NCBI GenBank assembly: GCA_005879095.1
Contig: VBLM01000166.1
Location: forward strand, 1 to 6,569
Length of the DNA stretch: 6,569 bases
From: Deltaproteobacteria bacterium
Lineage (GTDB): Bacteria; Myxococcota; Myxococcia; Myxococcales; 40CM-4-68-19
Direction: 5' to 3'
The notes below the pieces were generated by a model, which had not been told where the DNA came from, did not search any database, and saw only the letters and a program-made list of their open reading frames with translations. Shown in pieces: positions 1 through 6,293 of this stretch (its first letter is position 1; each line of letters opens with the position of its first letter). A program made the translations under genes and the position numbers.

Positions 1-755
1 AGCGCCTCCCGCTCGCGCGAAAGCCGCTCGTCCTCCTGCGGCGAGAGGAACTTGCGCAGCTCCCGCTCGCGCCGGGTCAGGTCGCGGCAGGTCGCGCGCA
101 GCGCGGCCACCGTCTCGTCCGGCTTGATGAAAATGTCCTTCACGACTTCCGGCGAGGCACGGATTTCGCCCAGAATCCGGTCGCAGATCGCGTCCACGCG
201 CGCATCGCGGGGGTCCTGCTGCGGCGCGGCGTACACCGGCGTCGTCGCGCGCAGCGGCGGCCCTTCGATCACCTGCCGGATGCCGGAGAGGCTGCCGAAC
301 CGCTGCGCCCGCTGTTCCTCGGCCGAGGGCGATCGCTGCCCGGGCCGGGTCGGAATCGGCTCGGTCATCGCCGGCCGCGTGATTCCGGTGTGTCGCGCGA
401 TCACGCGCGTGCCCCGGCTCCCCAGGCCGGCAGCTGGAAAAATCAGCCACCACAGGAACGGCAGCGAGGAGAGCGCGATGATGAAGAGCACGATCGCCGC
501 CAGCAGCCACACGTACCCCTCGAAGAGGCTGGCGTTGGCGATCTTCGCTTCCCGCTCGGCCCGCCGCCGCAGCTTGCGCTCGAGGCGGCGCTGCCACCGC
601 TCGCGACCCCAGTCGGGATAGGCGGTGCGCAGGCTCTCCGTCCAGGCGCGGACCATCTCGTCCTGCTGGCCGGCGCCGCGCGCGATCGCTTCCTGCGCGC
701 GACGGAGCGAGGCCTGCAGCTGCTCCTGCCAGTCTGGGTAGGGCGGATGGGCCAG
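1..755 (-). CDS. Hypothetical membrane protein, 3' end beyond the window, probable CTG start
   Basis: The frame is open from the VWA stop codon (798) to the left edge, giving at least 251 residues. I do not recognise the family firmly. The N-terminus is Gln/Arg/Glu-rich and contains the word YPDW twice (residues 6-9 and 46-49). A very basic stretch (about 51-70) follows, then one long or two short hydrophobic segments (about 79-110, with PFLWWLIFPAAG). After that comes a Pro/Arg-rich linker and a charged C-terminal part (about 165-251) that looks alpha-helical. The layout of basic helix plus hydrophobic hairpin loosely resembles small '2TM'-type domains, but this is only a resemblance. Codons are strongly GC3-rich from about 750 downwards and not above it. 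The best start is therefore CTG at 755, with GGAG five bases upstream. The first ATG, at 656 with AGGA upstream, would cut off the first YPDW. It lies 42 bp after the VWA gene on the same strand and is probably cotranscribed with it. Confidence 0.7.
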   Translation of the reverse strand, partial: MAHPPYPDWQEQLQASLRRAQEAIARGAGQQDEMVRAWTESLRTAYPDWGRERWQRRLERKLRRRAEREAKIANASLFEGYVWLLAAIVLFIIALSSLPFLWWLIFPAAGLGSRGTRVIARHTGITRPAMTEPIPTRPGQRSPSAEEQRAQRFGSLSGIRQVIEGPPLRATTPVYAAPQQDPRDARVDAICDRILGEIRASPEVVKDIFIKPDETVAALRATCRDLTRRERELRKFLSPQEDERLSREREA

Positions 756-764
756 ATGCGCTCC
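756..764 (-). promoter_or_regulatory. Ribosome binding site supporting a CTG start
   Basis: On the minus strand the sequence GGAG-CGCAT-CTG places a Shine-Dalgarno core (761-764) five bases before the CTG at 755. There is no ATG, GTG or TTG in this frame between the preceding stop (798) and the ATG at 656. The GGAG is what decides for CTG here. The call is an inference from spacing and codon composition. Confidence 0.5.
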
Positions 765-797
765 GATAGATCGCGGATTCGTAACACGACCTGGGCC

Positions 798-2108
798 CTA
801 CGGCATTAACTCCGAGGCGACCCGTGCCAGGTCGTCGAGCGAGCGCACGCTCTCCACCCGGTGGCAGTAGCGCGCGTAGAGCGGCATCTCGCTGTCGCCG
901 AAGCCCCAGGAGTGCTGCTCTTCCGGGCAGCTGTAGTTGGTGCGGCCGTCGCCGATGACGATCACCGTCGTCCGCCGGGTGATCGAGCCGAGCCAGGTGC
1001 TGTGGAAGAGCTTCAGCGCGTGGCCGTAGTTGGAGTTGGCGGCGAGGTTGATCACCTTGCCGGCCGTCGCGAGGTCGACGGCGGCCGAGATGTCGGTCTT
1101 CTTGAAGAGGTGCGTCACCTCGCCGATGTCGCTGACGAAGACGAAGCTGCGTACCCGCGCGTACAATTCCTGCAGGGTGTAGACGAACTGCAGCATCAGG
1201 CGCGAGACGTTGCGGACGCTGTCGCTCACGTCGCAGAGGACGATGATCTCCGGCCGCTCGGGCCGGCGCGCGCGGAAGCCGAGCTTGTAGGGCTCGCCGC
1301 CGGTCGAGAGGTTCTTGCGCAGCGTCCGTCGGACGGAGAGCTTTCCGCGCCTTCGCACTTTCCGCCGCCGCGAGAGCCGCGATTTCAACCGTTCCGCCAG
1401 CCGCCTCACGACCGTGCGCATGCGCTGCACTTCGTCGGGCGTCAGCGAGGCGAGGCTGCGATGGAGGAGCGACTGCTCCCCTTTCTGCTCGGGATCGCGC
1501 GCTTTCTGCTCTTTGTCGGCGACCCGCCGCGCGGCCTCTTCCAGCGCCCGCAGCGTCTGCGAGACGCGCTTGCTGGCCATCTCGACTGCGTCGGGCGGCA
1601 TCAGCTTGAGCAGCCGCTGCAGCTCGGCCTCGGCCTTGCCCGCGCCTGCCGCGTGCAACAGCCGGCGCGCATAGAACCCGCGCTGCAGCGGGCTCTGCAG
1701 CCCGCGGAAGTCGATGCTCAACGTGGCCTGGCGCAGGAGCCGCGCTAGCTGATCGGTCCGGCCCTCGACCAGCGCCTGCGTCATCGGCGACATCTGGGAG
1801 AGCAGCTGCGCGATCTGTTCCAGCTCGATTTCATTGAGCTTTTCGGCCGCGAGCGCGTCGAGCAGCGAACCCTGCAGGCCTTCCACGAGGTCCTTCGCGC
1901 CGGTGAAGTAGAGCTCGAACAGCCGATCGAAGACGGCCGCGTCCTGCCCGCGCTTGACCAGCGTGGCCCGCAGCGCGCCGCGAAAGGCAGCCCGATCCTC
2001 GAGCCCGACCAGCAGCGCCGCCTGCGCCGCGTCGGCCACCTCGGCCGGCGAAATGCGCAGGCCGTTCTGCCTCAAGAGTCCGGCAAAATCTTCGAGCCGC
2101 TCGTCCAT
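798..2108 (-). CDS. VWA domain-containing CoxE-like protein
   Basis: This 436-residue protein matches the CoxE-like VWA family, whose members usually work with a MoxR-type AAA+ ATPase in maturation of metal enzymes or complexes. The exact client is unknown here. The N-terminal about 220 residues are helical, followed by a charged helix and a very Arg-rich hinge (about 245-270) ending in the family-typical TGGEPYKLGFRARR region. The VWA domain follows. The MIDAS motif is D293-V-S295-D-S297, and a later acidic loop, IGDGRTN, has D387. Most CoxE proteins that I recall read DVSGSM, so DVSDSV is a variant that keeps the metal-binding D-x-S-x-S. An upstream ATG at 2180 would add 24 residues made only of translated 14-bp repeats, so the start at 2108 (MDERLEDFAGLLR) is preferred. 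AAGGTG seven bases before it, provided by the last repeat unit, can serve as ribosome binding site. No MoxR ATPase gene lies in the window. Confidence 0.88.
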   Translation of the reverse strand: MDERLEDFAGLLRQNGLRISPAEVADAAQAALLVGLEDRAAFRGALRATLVKRGQDAAVFDRLFELYFTGAKDLVEGLQGSLLDALAAEKLNEIELEQIAQLLSQMSPMTQALVEGRTDQLARLLRQATLSIDFRGLQSPLQRGFYARRLLHAAGAGKAEAELQRLLKLMPPDAVEMASKRVSQTLRALEEAARRVADKEQKARDPEQKGEQSLLHRSLASLTPDEVQRMRTVVRRLAERLKSRLSRRRKVRRRGKLSVRRTLRKNLSTGGEPYKLGFRARRPERPEIIVLCDVSDSVRNVSRLMLQFVYTLQELYARVRSFVFVSDIGEVTHLFKKTDISAAVDLATAGKVINLAANSNYGHALKLFHSTWLGSITRRTTVIVIGDGRTNYSCPEEQHSWGFGDSEMPLYARYCHRVESVRSLDDLARVASELMP

Positions 2109-2111
2109 TTT

Positions 2112-2167
2112 GGGACACCTTAACCGGGACACCTTAACTGGGACACCTTGACCGGGACACTTTGCTA
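2112..2167. repeat. Four tandem 14-bp repeat units (left cluster)
   Basis: Four units in strict 14-bp register: 2112-2125 GGGACACCTTAACC, 2126-2139 GGGACACCTTAACT, 2140-2153 GGGACACCTTGACC, and 2154-2167 GGGACACTTTGCTA (degenerate at its end). They fill almost all of the 70 bp between the divergent starts at 2108 (minus) and 2179 (plus). There are no spacers, so this is a direct tandem array and not a CRISPR. Read on the minus strand, each unit contains AAGGTG or a near match, a Shine-Dalgarno-like word. An inverted cluster occurs at 3574-3601. Confidence 0.95.
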
Positions 2168-2178
2168 GCTTGTCGCGC

Positions 2179-3579
2179 ATGCTGACGCTCCTTCTCGCCG
2201 CCGGCCTGATCGGGCGCGCACAACCAGCCCTCGACGCCGTGTCGCCGGCCGCGATTTCCGCCCACGTCCGTTTTCTCTCCGACGACCTGCTCGAAGGCCG
2301 CTATTCCGGCTCGCGCGGCCACGCGATCGCCGAGCGGTACGTCATCGCGCAGCTCTCGGCGCTCGGCTTGCAGCCCGCTGGCGAAGGTGGCGGCTGGCTG
2401 CAGCAGGTTGCGCTACGCCAGGTGGCGACGGCTGGATCCTCCTTTGAAATCGATAAGTTGGCGCTCGCTGACGCAATCATCGCCGGCGACGGCGGCACTG
2501 CGCGCGACATCGAAGGCGCACTCCAGTTCGCCGGCTACGGCCTTCCCGGGGACATTCCTTCGGACATGCGCGGCAAGATCGCGGTTGTCCTCTCCGGTGC
2601 GCCCGAATCGCTGCCACCCACGCAGCGCGCGATCGCGTCGTCGAACGGCGCCAAGCTCGAACGGCTCCAGAAGGCGGGAGCGGTGGCCGAAATCGTCCTC
2701 ACCACCGAGGAGCTCGACAAGCGCCGGCCTTGGGCGATGGCGAAGCGCAATTTCCGCGACGGCGAGACGTTCGCTGCCGACGCGCTCCCGCCGATGCCGG
2801 TCGTGCTCGCCAGCCTGCCCGACAGCGCGCGCATCAAGACAGCAACGCGCGCGCGGCTGCACCTCGTCCAGCAGGTCCGCGCGTACGACTCGGCGAACGT
2901 GATCGCGCTGCTGCCGGGCGTGTCGCCGGAGACGATCGTGTACTCGGCGCACCTCGATCACCACGGCATCTGCGAGCCCGGCGCCAAGGACCCGATCTGC
3001 AACGGCGCCATCGACAACGCCACCGGCATCGCCGAAATGGTCGAAATTGCTCATGGTTTCAGCAAGCTGCGCGATCGCGAGCGATCGATCCTGTTCATCG
3101 CGGTCACCGCCGAAGAGCTCGGCTTGCACGGTTCGGCGTGGTTCGCGCGACACCCGACGGTCCCGAAAGAGCGCCTGATCGCCGATCTCAATCTCGATCA
3201 ACTCCTGCCGTCCGGCCCGGTGCGCGAGCTGGTCCTGCGCGGCGCCGAGCTTTCGACGCTCGAAGACCACGTCCGCGCGGCGGCCGGCGAGCTCGGCATC
3301 GCGATCGGTCCCGATCCGGTCCCGGAGCAGAATTTCTACGCCCGCAGCGACCAGTTCAACTTCGCGAAGATCGGCGTGCCGTCAGCATGCCTGTGGCAGG
3401 GGTTCGGCGGCGACCCGAAGCAGGAAGCGGCCTTCAAGGACTTCCGTGCCCACCGCTATCACCAGCCCTCCGATGAGTGGCTGCCGGGCTACGACTGGGA
3501 CGCCGCCGCGCAGATGGCGCGCGTCGAGCTGCTCGTCGGCGTCTCGCTCCTGACCGGTCCGCGCCCGCAGTGGCGTTAA
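2179..3579 (+). CDS. Exported M28-family zinc peptidase with PA-like insert
   Basis: This 466-residue protein has a short hydrophobic N-terminus (MLTLLLAAGLIGRA) that looks like a signal peptide, so it probably acts in the periplasm or outside the cell as an aminopeptidase or carboxypeptidase-like enzyme. A typical M28 N-terminal part (HVRFLSDDLLEGRYSGSRG) precedes a protease-associated-like insert (about residues 85-220). The catalytic domain then follows. All expected metal ligands are visible: H258 (SAHLDHHG, with D260), D279 (GAIDNATG), E313 (TAEELGLHGS), D340 (NLDQ) and H428 (RYHQPSDEW). E312 is the catalytic base. An in-frame TTG at 2170 would add three residues; ATG is preferred because the hydrophobic stretch starts there. 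No clear Shine-Dalgarno sequence precedes either start. The gene is alone on the plus strand, divergent from the VWA gene and convergent with the exported-protein gene. Its TAA stop is part of a 14-bp repeat unit. The substrate cannot be deduced. Confidence 0.93.
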   Translation: MLTLLLAAGLIGRAQPALDAVSPAAISAHVRFLSDDLLEGRYSGSRGHAIAERYVIAQLSALGLQPAGEGGGWLQQVALRQVATAGSSFEIDKLALADAIIAGDGGTARDIEGALQFAGYGLPGDIPSDMRGKIAVVLSGAPESLPPTQRAIASSNGAKLERLQKAGAVAEIVLTTEELDKRRPWAMAKRNFRDGETFAADALPPMPVVLASLPDSARIKTATRARLHLVQQVRAYDSANVIALLPGVSPETIVYSAHLDHHGICEPGAKDPICNGAIDNATGIAEMVEIAHGFSKLRDRERSILFIAVTAEELGLHGSAWFARHPTVPKERLIADLNLDQLLPSGPVRELVLRGAELSTLEDHVRAAAGELGIAIGPDPVPEQNFYARSDQFNFAKIGVPSACLWQGFGGDPKQEAAFKDFRAHRYHQPSDEWLPGYDWDAAAQMARVELLVGVSLLTGPRPQWR

Positions 3580-3601
3580 GGTGTCCCGGTTGAGGTGTCC
3601 C
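3574..3601. repeat. Two tandem 14-bp repeat units (right cluster, inverted)
   Basis: Units at 3574-3587 (CGTTAAGGTGTCCC) and 3588-3601 (GGTTGAGGTGTCCC) are reverse complements of the units at 2112-2167, with one or no mismatch to individual left units. They again keep a 14-bp step. The cluster spans the TAA stop of the M28 peptidase (3577-3579) and fills the 25 bp before the convergent stop at 3605. It has no internal inverted symmetry and no T-tract, so it is not a recognisable intrinsic terminator. Confidence 0.93.
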
Positions 3602-3604
3602 GAA

Positions 3605-4264
3605 TTACTTTTCGACGCGAAGTTGGCCGTTTTGGGGGACCAGGTAGACCTGCATCGCGTGGGCTTTGCCGGTGACGCGGATGCGGCCGTGGGCGACGTC
3701 GACGTCGACGGCTTCTTCGCCGAACGGGGGCGCCTTGAGGATGCCGTGCGAGGAGACCACGGCGAAGGCGACGCGGTCGCCGACGGCCACGCCGACCAGC
3801 ACGGCGTCGCCGACCGGCTGGAAAGTGTCCAGCAAATCGCCTTCCAGCACCTGGAAGGATGCGACCGTCTTCCCGTCGCGGCGGCGGGCGACGATCACTT
3901 CCTTCAACTCGCCGGGAAAGAGGAACTTTCCGCGCTGGTAGTCGGCGAGGCAGGAATCTTTCGTCACTCCCTGCGGCAGCACGTCGTGGCGCGCCGCATC
4001 CTTGCAGCGGCGGACGGCGGCCTCGGCGTCGAGCATTCCCCCGCAACGGCGCTTCTCCGCGGTGCCGCCGCCCATCGGGAGCGTCTCCTCGACGCGGCAC
4101 TTCTCGAGGTCGGCGCGTACCTGGCTCGGCACCAGGTCGAACGGCGGCGACCCCTCCCGCTCGGTCTGCGTGCGGTGCAATTCCACCGGTTTGATCGGCT
4201 TCGCCGCCTTTTTTGCCGAAGCCGCAACCGGGACCGCGACGAGGAGCGCGAGCAGCGCGATCAC
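3605..4264 (-). CDS. Small exported protein of unknown function, four cysteines
   Basis: I do not recognise this 219-residue protein. It begins with a clear signal peptide ([17 protein letters not shown], with probable cleavage near residue 17), followed by a Lys/Pro-rich stretch. Four cysteines (56, 74, 87, 105) fall within 50 residues and could form two disulfides outside the cytoplasm. The C-terminal half looks like beta structure, with many Val-rich strands (about 120-219), and ends [15 protein letters not shown]. The GTG start at 4264 is chosen for three reasons. It overlaps the stop of the upstream methyltransferase as GTGA. It has GAGG (4270-4273) five bases ahead. The signal peptide begins exactly there. 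A longer reading up to 4399 only adds out-of-frame methyltransferase sequence. It is the last gene of the minus-strand run and is probably translationally coupled. Confidence 0.82.
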   Translation of the reverse strand: MIALLALLVAVPVAASAKKAAKPIKPVELHRTQTEREGSPPFDLVPSQVRADLEKCRVEETLPMGGGTAEKRRCGGMLDAEAAVRRCKDAARHDVLPQGVTKDSCLADYQRGKFLFPGELKEVIVARRRDGKTVASFQVLEGDLLDTFQPVGDAVLVGVAVGDRVAFAVVSSHGILKAPPFGEEAVDVDVAHGRIRVTGKAHAMQVYLVPQNGQLRVEK

Positions 4265-5391
4265 GATTGCCTCACGAAAGTGGCGACGACCTCGAAATGC
4301 GCGGTCTGCGGGAAGAGGTCCATCGGCGTCGCGGTCACCAGCTTGTATCCCCCCGCGGCGAGGAGCTTGCCGTCTCGGGCGAGGGTCGGTGCATCGCAAC
4401 TGACATAAACCACCCGGCGCGCGGAAAGGGCTTTCACGGCTTCGGCGGCGCCGGTTCGAGGCGGATCGAGCAGCACCGCGTCGAACCGATCATCAACTGA
4501 GCGCGCGACTTCGGCGGCATCGCCGGCGATCAATTTCACCGCCAGGTCAGCCTCGTCGGCGCTTTTTCGCAGCAGCGCCAGCGCAGGCCCGGCGCTCTCG
4601 ACCGCCGTCACCCGGCGGGCCCCCAACAGCGGCAGTGTCAAGGTACCGGATCCACAGAACAATTCCAGCAGGCGCTCGACGCCGGCGAGTGCTGTCACGA
4701 CCTCCGCCTGCAGCAGCGGAACCATCGACCGATTCGCCTGCGCGAACGTGTCCGGGCGCAGCCGCAGCCGCGCGCCGTTCGGCAGCGGCGGATCGACGAC
4801 GACCGGATCGCCGAGCACCACCCCGTCCGCGATCACGCCGCGGATCAGCCGCGACTCGAGCAGTGCCGCGGCGCGCTTCCGCGGCAGGCCGCGGACGTCG
4901 AGCGCGCCGGACCTGGCGCCCGCGAGCAACCGGACTTCCGGGGCCTCCCGCACCAGCGACGCCATCTCCTGCAAGAGTGGTTCGAACAACAGGCACTCGT
5001 CGACTCGCGTCACCAAAGCCGTTCCGGCCTGCGCGAAGCCGCCGTGGCGCATCGCCGCCCGACGCCGATACCGGAACTGCAGCGGACTCGGCACGATCGG
5101 CCGCAATTCGTACGACCCGCGCGCAAACCCGCCGATCCGCTCTAGCGCGTCCGCCGTCAACTCCTGCTTCGCGGCCGGTTGCACCTCGTACGAGACGTGC
5201 TGCAGCGGGCAGCCGCCGCACCGATCGACGATCGGACACGGCGCCTCGACCCGCGCCGCCCCCTCCCCGGTCAGCTCGGCCTCGACCACGTCGCCCGGCG
5301 CAGCGCCGCGCACGAAGACGACGCGCCCCTCGTGCCGCGCGAGGGCCTCGCCGCCATGCACGACGGATTCGACCTTCAGACGAGCGATCAC
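4261..5391 (-). CDS. rlmD: TrmA/RlmD-family RNA (uracil-C5) methyltransferase
   Basis: This 376-residue protein should transfer a methyl group from S-adenosylmethionine to C5 of a uracil in RNA, most likely 23S rRNA. RlmD (U1939) is the closest label, but RlmC/RlmCD or TrmA-like targets cannot be excluded from sequence alone. An N-terminal TRAM-like segment ([10 protein letters not shown], residues 10-19) is followed by the iron-sulfur cysteines C52, C58 and C61 (C-x5-C-x2-C) and C133 (VDECLLF). The SAM-binding part has FAQAN (216-220), ELFCGSGTL (243-251) and LLDPPRTG (307-314). The catalytic Cys is C332 in [12 protein letters not shown], and the C-terminal Glu is E367 (HFEVV). The TRAM portion is shorter than in E. 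coli RlmD. The GTG start at 5391 overlaps the pilZ stop as GTGA and fits the usual family N-terminus. The same frame stays open far upstream, but that is read-through of other genes. The stop overlaps the next gene, again as GTGA. Confidence 0.9.
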   Translation of the reverse strand: MIARLKVESVVHGGEALARHEGRVVFVRGAAPGDVVEAELTGEGAARVEAPCPIVDRCGGCPLQHVSYEVQPAAKQELTADALERIGGFARGSYELRPIVPSPLQFRYRRRAAMRHGGFAQAGTALVTRVDECLLFEPLLQEMASLVREAPEVRLLAGARSGALDVRGLPRKRAAALLESRLIRGVIADGVVLGDPVVVDPPLPNGARLRLRPDTFAQANRSMVPLLQAEVVTALAGVERLLELFCGSGTLTLPLLGARRVTAVESAGPALALLRKSADEADLAVKLIAGDAAEVARSVDDRFDAVLLDPPRTGAAEAVKALSARRVVYVSCDAPTLARDGKLLAAGGYKLVTATPMDLFPQTAHFEVVATFVRQS

Positions 5392-5696
5392 GCCGGCGCG
5401 CGGGTGAGGTCCTGCGAGAGCTTCTCCACCATCTCGCCGACCAGCGTGCGCGTGGCTTCGTCCGGCTCGAGGAACTCGATGCCCATCCCCGGCTCGTCCA
5501 CGCCCGGCCCGCTCGGCTGCGCCCACGCCACGCGCCCGGTCAGCTTGCACTCGTTGTGTCCGGGCAGCTGCAACAGGACGTGGACGCGCGTGCCGATCGG
5601 CGGCGCGTGGTGCGAATTGACGAAGCCGCCGCCCGCCGAGAGGTTCGTCCCCCACCCGCTGAACGAGCCCTGCTCCGAAGTGACGCCGACCATCAC
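5388..5696 (-). CDS. PilZ-domain protein, N-terminus probably lost
   Basis: The 102 residues read as most of a PilZ domain, a module that typically binds cyclic di-GMP. The N-x-S-x-x-G motif is in NLSAGGGFV (about residues 18-26). It is followed by the usual [14 protein letters not shown] and LTGRVAWAQ strands and the PGMGIEFL motif (about 69-76), then a C-terminal helix. The upstream Arg motif (RxxxR), which most c-di-GMP-binding PilZ domains carry, is not inside the ORF. PilZ-like coding (PPASVHHEV) seems to continue about 18 bases above the GTG at 5696 (ATG at 5693). It then meets the end of scoB in another frame, with no start codon before a TGA. So the original N-terminus is probably missing, or the gene now starts at 5696/5693 with only a weak ribosome binding site. 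Its TGA overlaps the methyltransferase GTG. A PilZ gene joined to CoA-transferase genes is unexpected, and its role is not evident. Confidence 0.75.
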   Translation of the reverse strand: MMVGVTSEQGSFSGWGTNLSAGGGFVNSHHAPPIGTRVHVLLQLPGHNECKLTGRVAWAQPSGPGVDEPGMGIEFLEPDEATRTLVGEMVEKLSQDLTRAPA

Positions 5697-5715
5697 CTCG
5701 TGGTGGACGCTCGCA

Positions 5716-6293
5716 GGCGGCCTGTACCTGCTCCGGCGTCACGCCCGGCGCGGTCTCGCGCAGGACGAGGCCGGAAGGGGTCACCTCGATCACCGCCAGC
5801 TCGGTGATGATCAGGTTGACGCACTTCTTCCCGGTGAGCGGCAGGCGGCACTGCTTGAGGATCTTCTTGCTGCCGTCCTTCGCCACCTGCTCCATCGCGA
5901 CCAAGGTCTTCTTCGCGCCGGTGACGAGGTCCATCGCGCCGCCCATGCCCTTCACCACCTTGCCGGGGATGGTCCAGTTGGCGATGTCGCCCTGCTCGCT
6001 CACCTCCAGCCGCCCCGGATCATGGCGAACGAATCCGCGCTGGAGAAGTACGCCGTGCCGCGAATCTCCGTGACGGTCTCCTTGCCGGCGTTGATCAGGT
6101 CGGGATCGATTTGGGATTCGGTCGGGTACGGTCCGATCCCGAGCATGCCGTTCTCGCTCTGCAGGACGACCTCGACGCCCTTGGGCACGTAGTTCGCCAC
6201 CATCGTCGGGATGCCGATGCCGAGGTTGCAGTAGAAGCCGTCCTTCAACTCCTGCGCGGCGCGGGCCGCGATCTGCTCTCGCGTCAGCGGCAT
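5716..6293 (-). pseudogene. scoB: 3-oxoacid CoA-transferase subunit B, frameshifted and without its normal end
   Basis: The beta subunit of a family I CoA transferase (succinyl-CoA:3-oxoacid or acetoacetate type) is clear in two frames. From the ATG at 6293, directly after the scoA stop and with GAGGG (6302-6306) eight bases ahead, frame one reads [19 protein letters not shown] through [12 protein letters not shown] to [10 protein letters not shown]. It keeps the catalytic Glu (E47 in SENG). It then stops at 6000. A second frame resumes at about 6009 with [12 protein letters not shown], continues through [15 protein letters not shown] and ends with [12 protein letters not shown] at 5716. From memory, relatives have about nine residues (of the type HVDLTVLGG) between MIRGG and LEV. 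That implies a loss of about 28 nt, which also shifts the frame. The last residues and stop codon of the gene are absent too, as the frame runs on into pilZ. Codon use is otherwise normal. Either the gene is recently broken or the assembly lost bases here. Confidence 0.85.

Noticed and set aside
443..787. Minus-strand 114-residue ORF beginning at GTG 787
   Set aside because: Ser/Arg-rich out-of-frame reading of the membrane-protein gene. It has a usable GTG, but its frame lacks the hydrophobic segment and coding-like codon use.
861..1748. 295-residue plus-strand ORF opposite the VWA gene
   Set aside because: Low-complexity Ala/Val/Arg/Asp composition typical of the antisense of a GC-rich gene, with no motifs; the opposite strand encodes a clear VWA protein.
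2112..2167. CRISPR array
   Set aside because: The 14-bp units are directly adjacent with no spacers, and there are no cas genes.
2148..2171. Promoter with TTGACC as -35 for the peptidase gene
   Set aside because: TTGACC arises from the repeat unit, and no -10 hexamer lies at a suitable distance.
2413..3270. 285-residue minus-strand ORF opposite the M28 peptidase
   Set aside because: Antisense shadow; the plus strand has all M28 metal ligands.
3574..3610. Bidirectional terminator between the convergent genes
   Set aside because: The sequence is direct repeats without a stem-loop or T-tract.
3581..4408. 275-residue plus-strand ORF beginning MSRLRCPEL
   Set aside because: Its start is translated 14-bp repeat, and the rest is antisense to the exported protein that has a signal peptide and a coupled start.
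5712..5732. RRSRYR, an apparent PilZ Arg motif upstream of the PilZ ORF
   Set aside because: It is an out-of-frame reading of the scoB codons TPEQVQAA, with a TGA just before it and no start codon, so it is probably coincidence, although it would fit the PilZ pattern.
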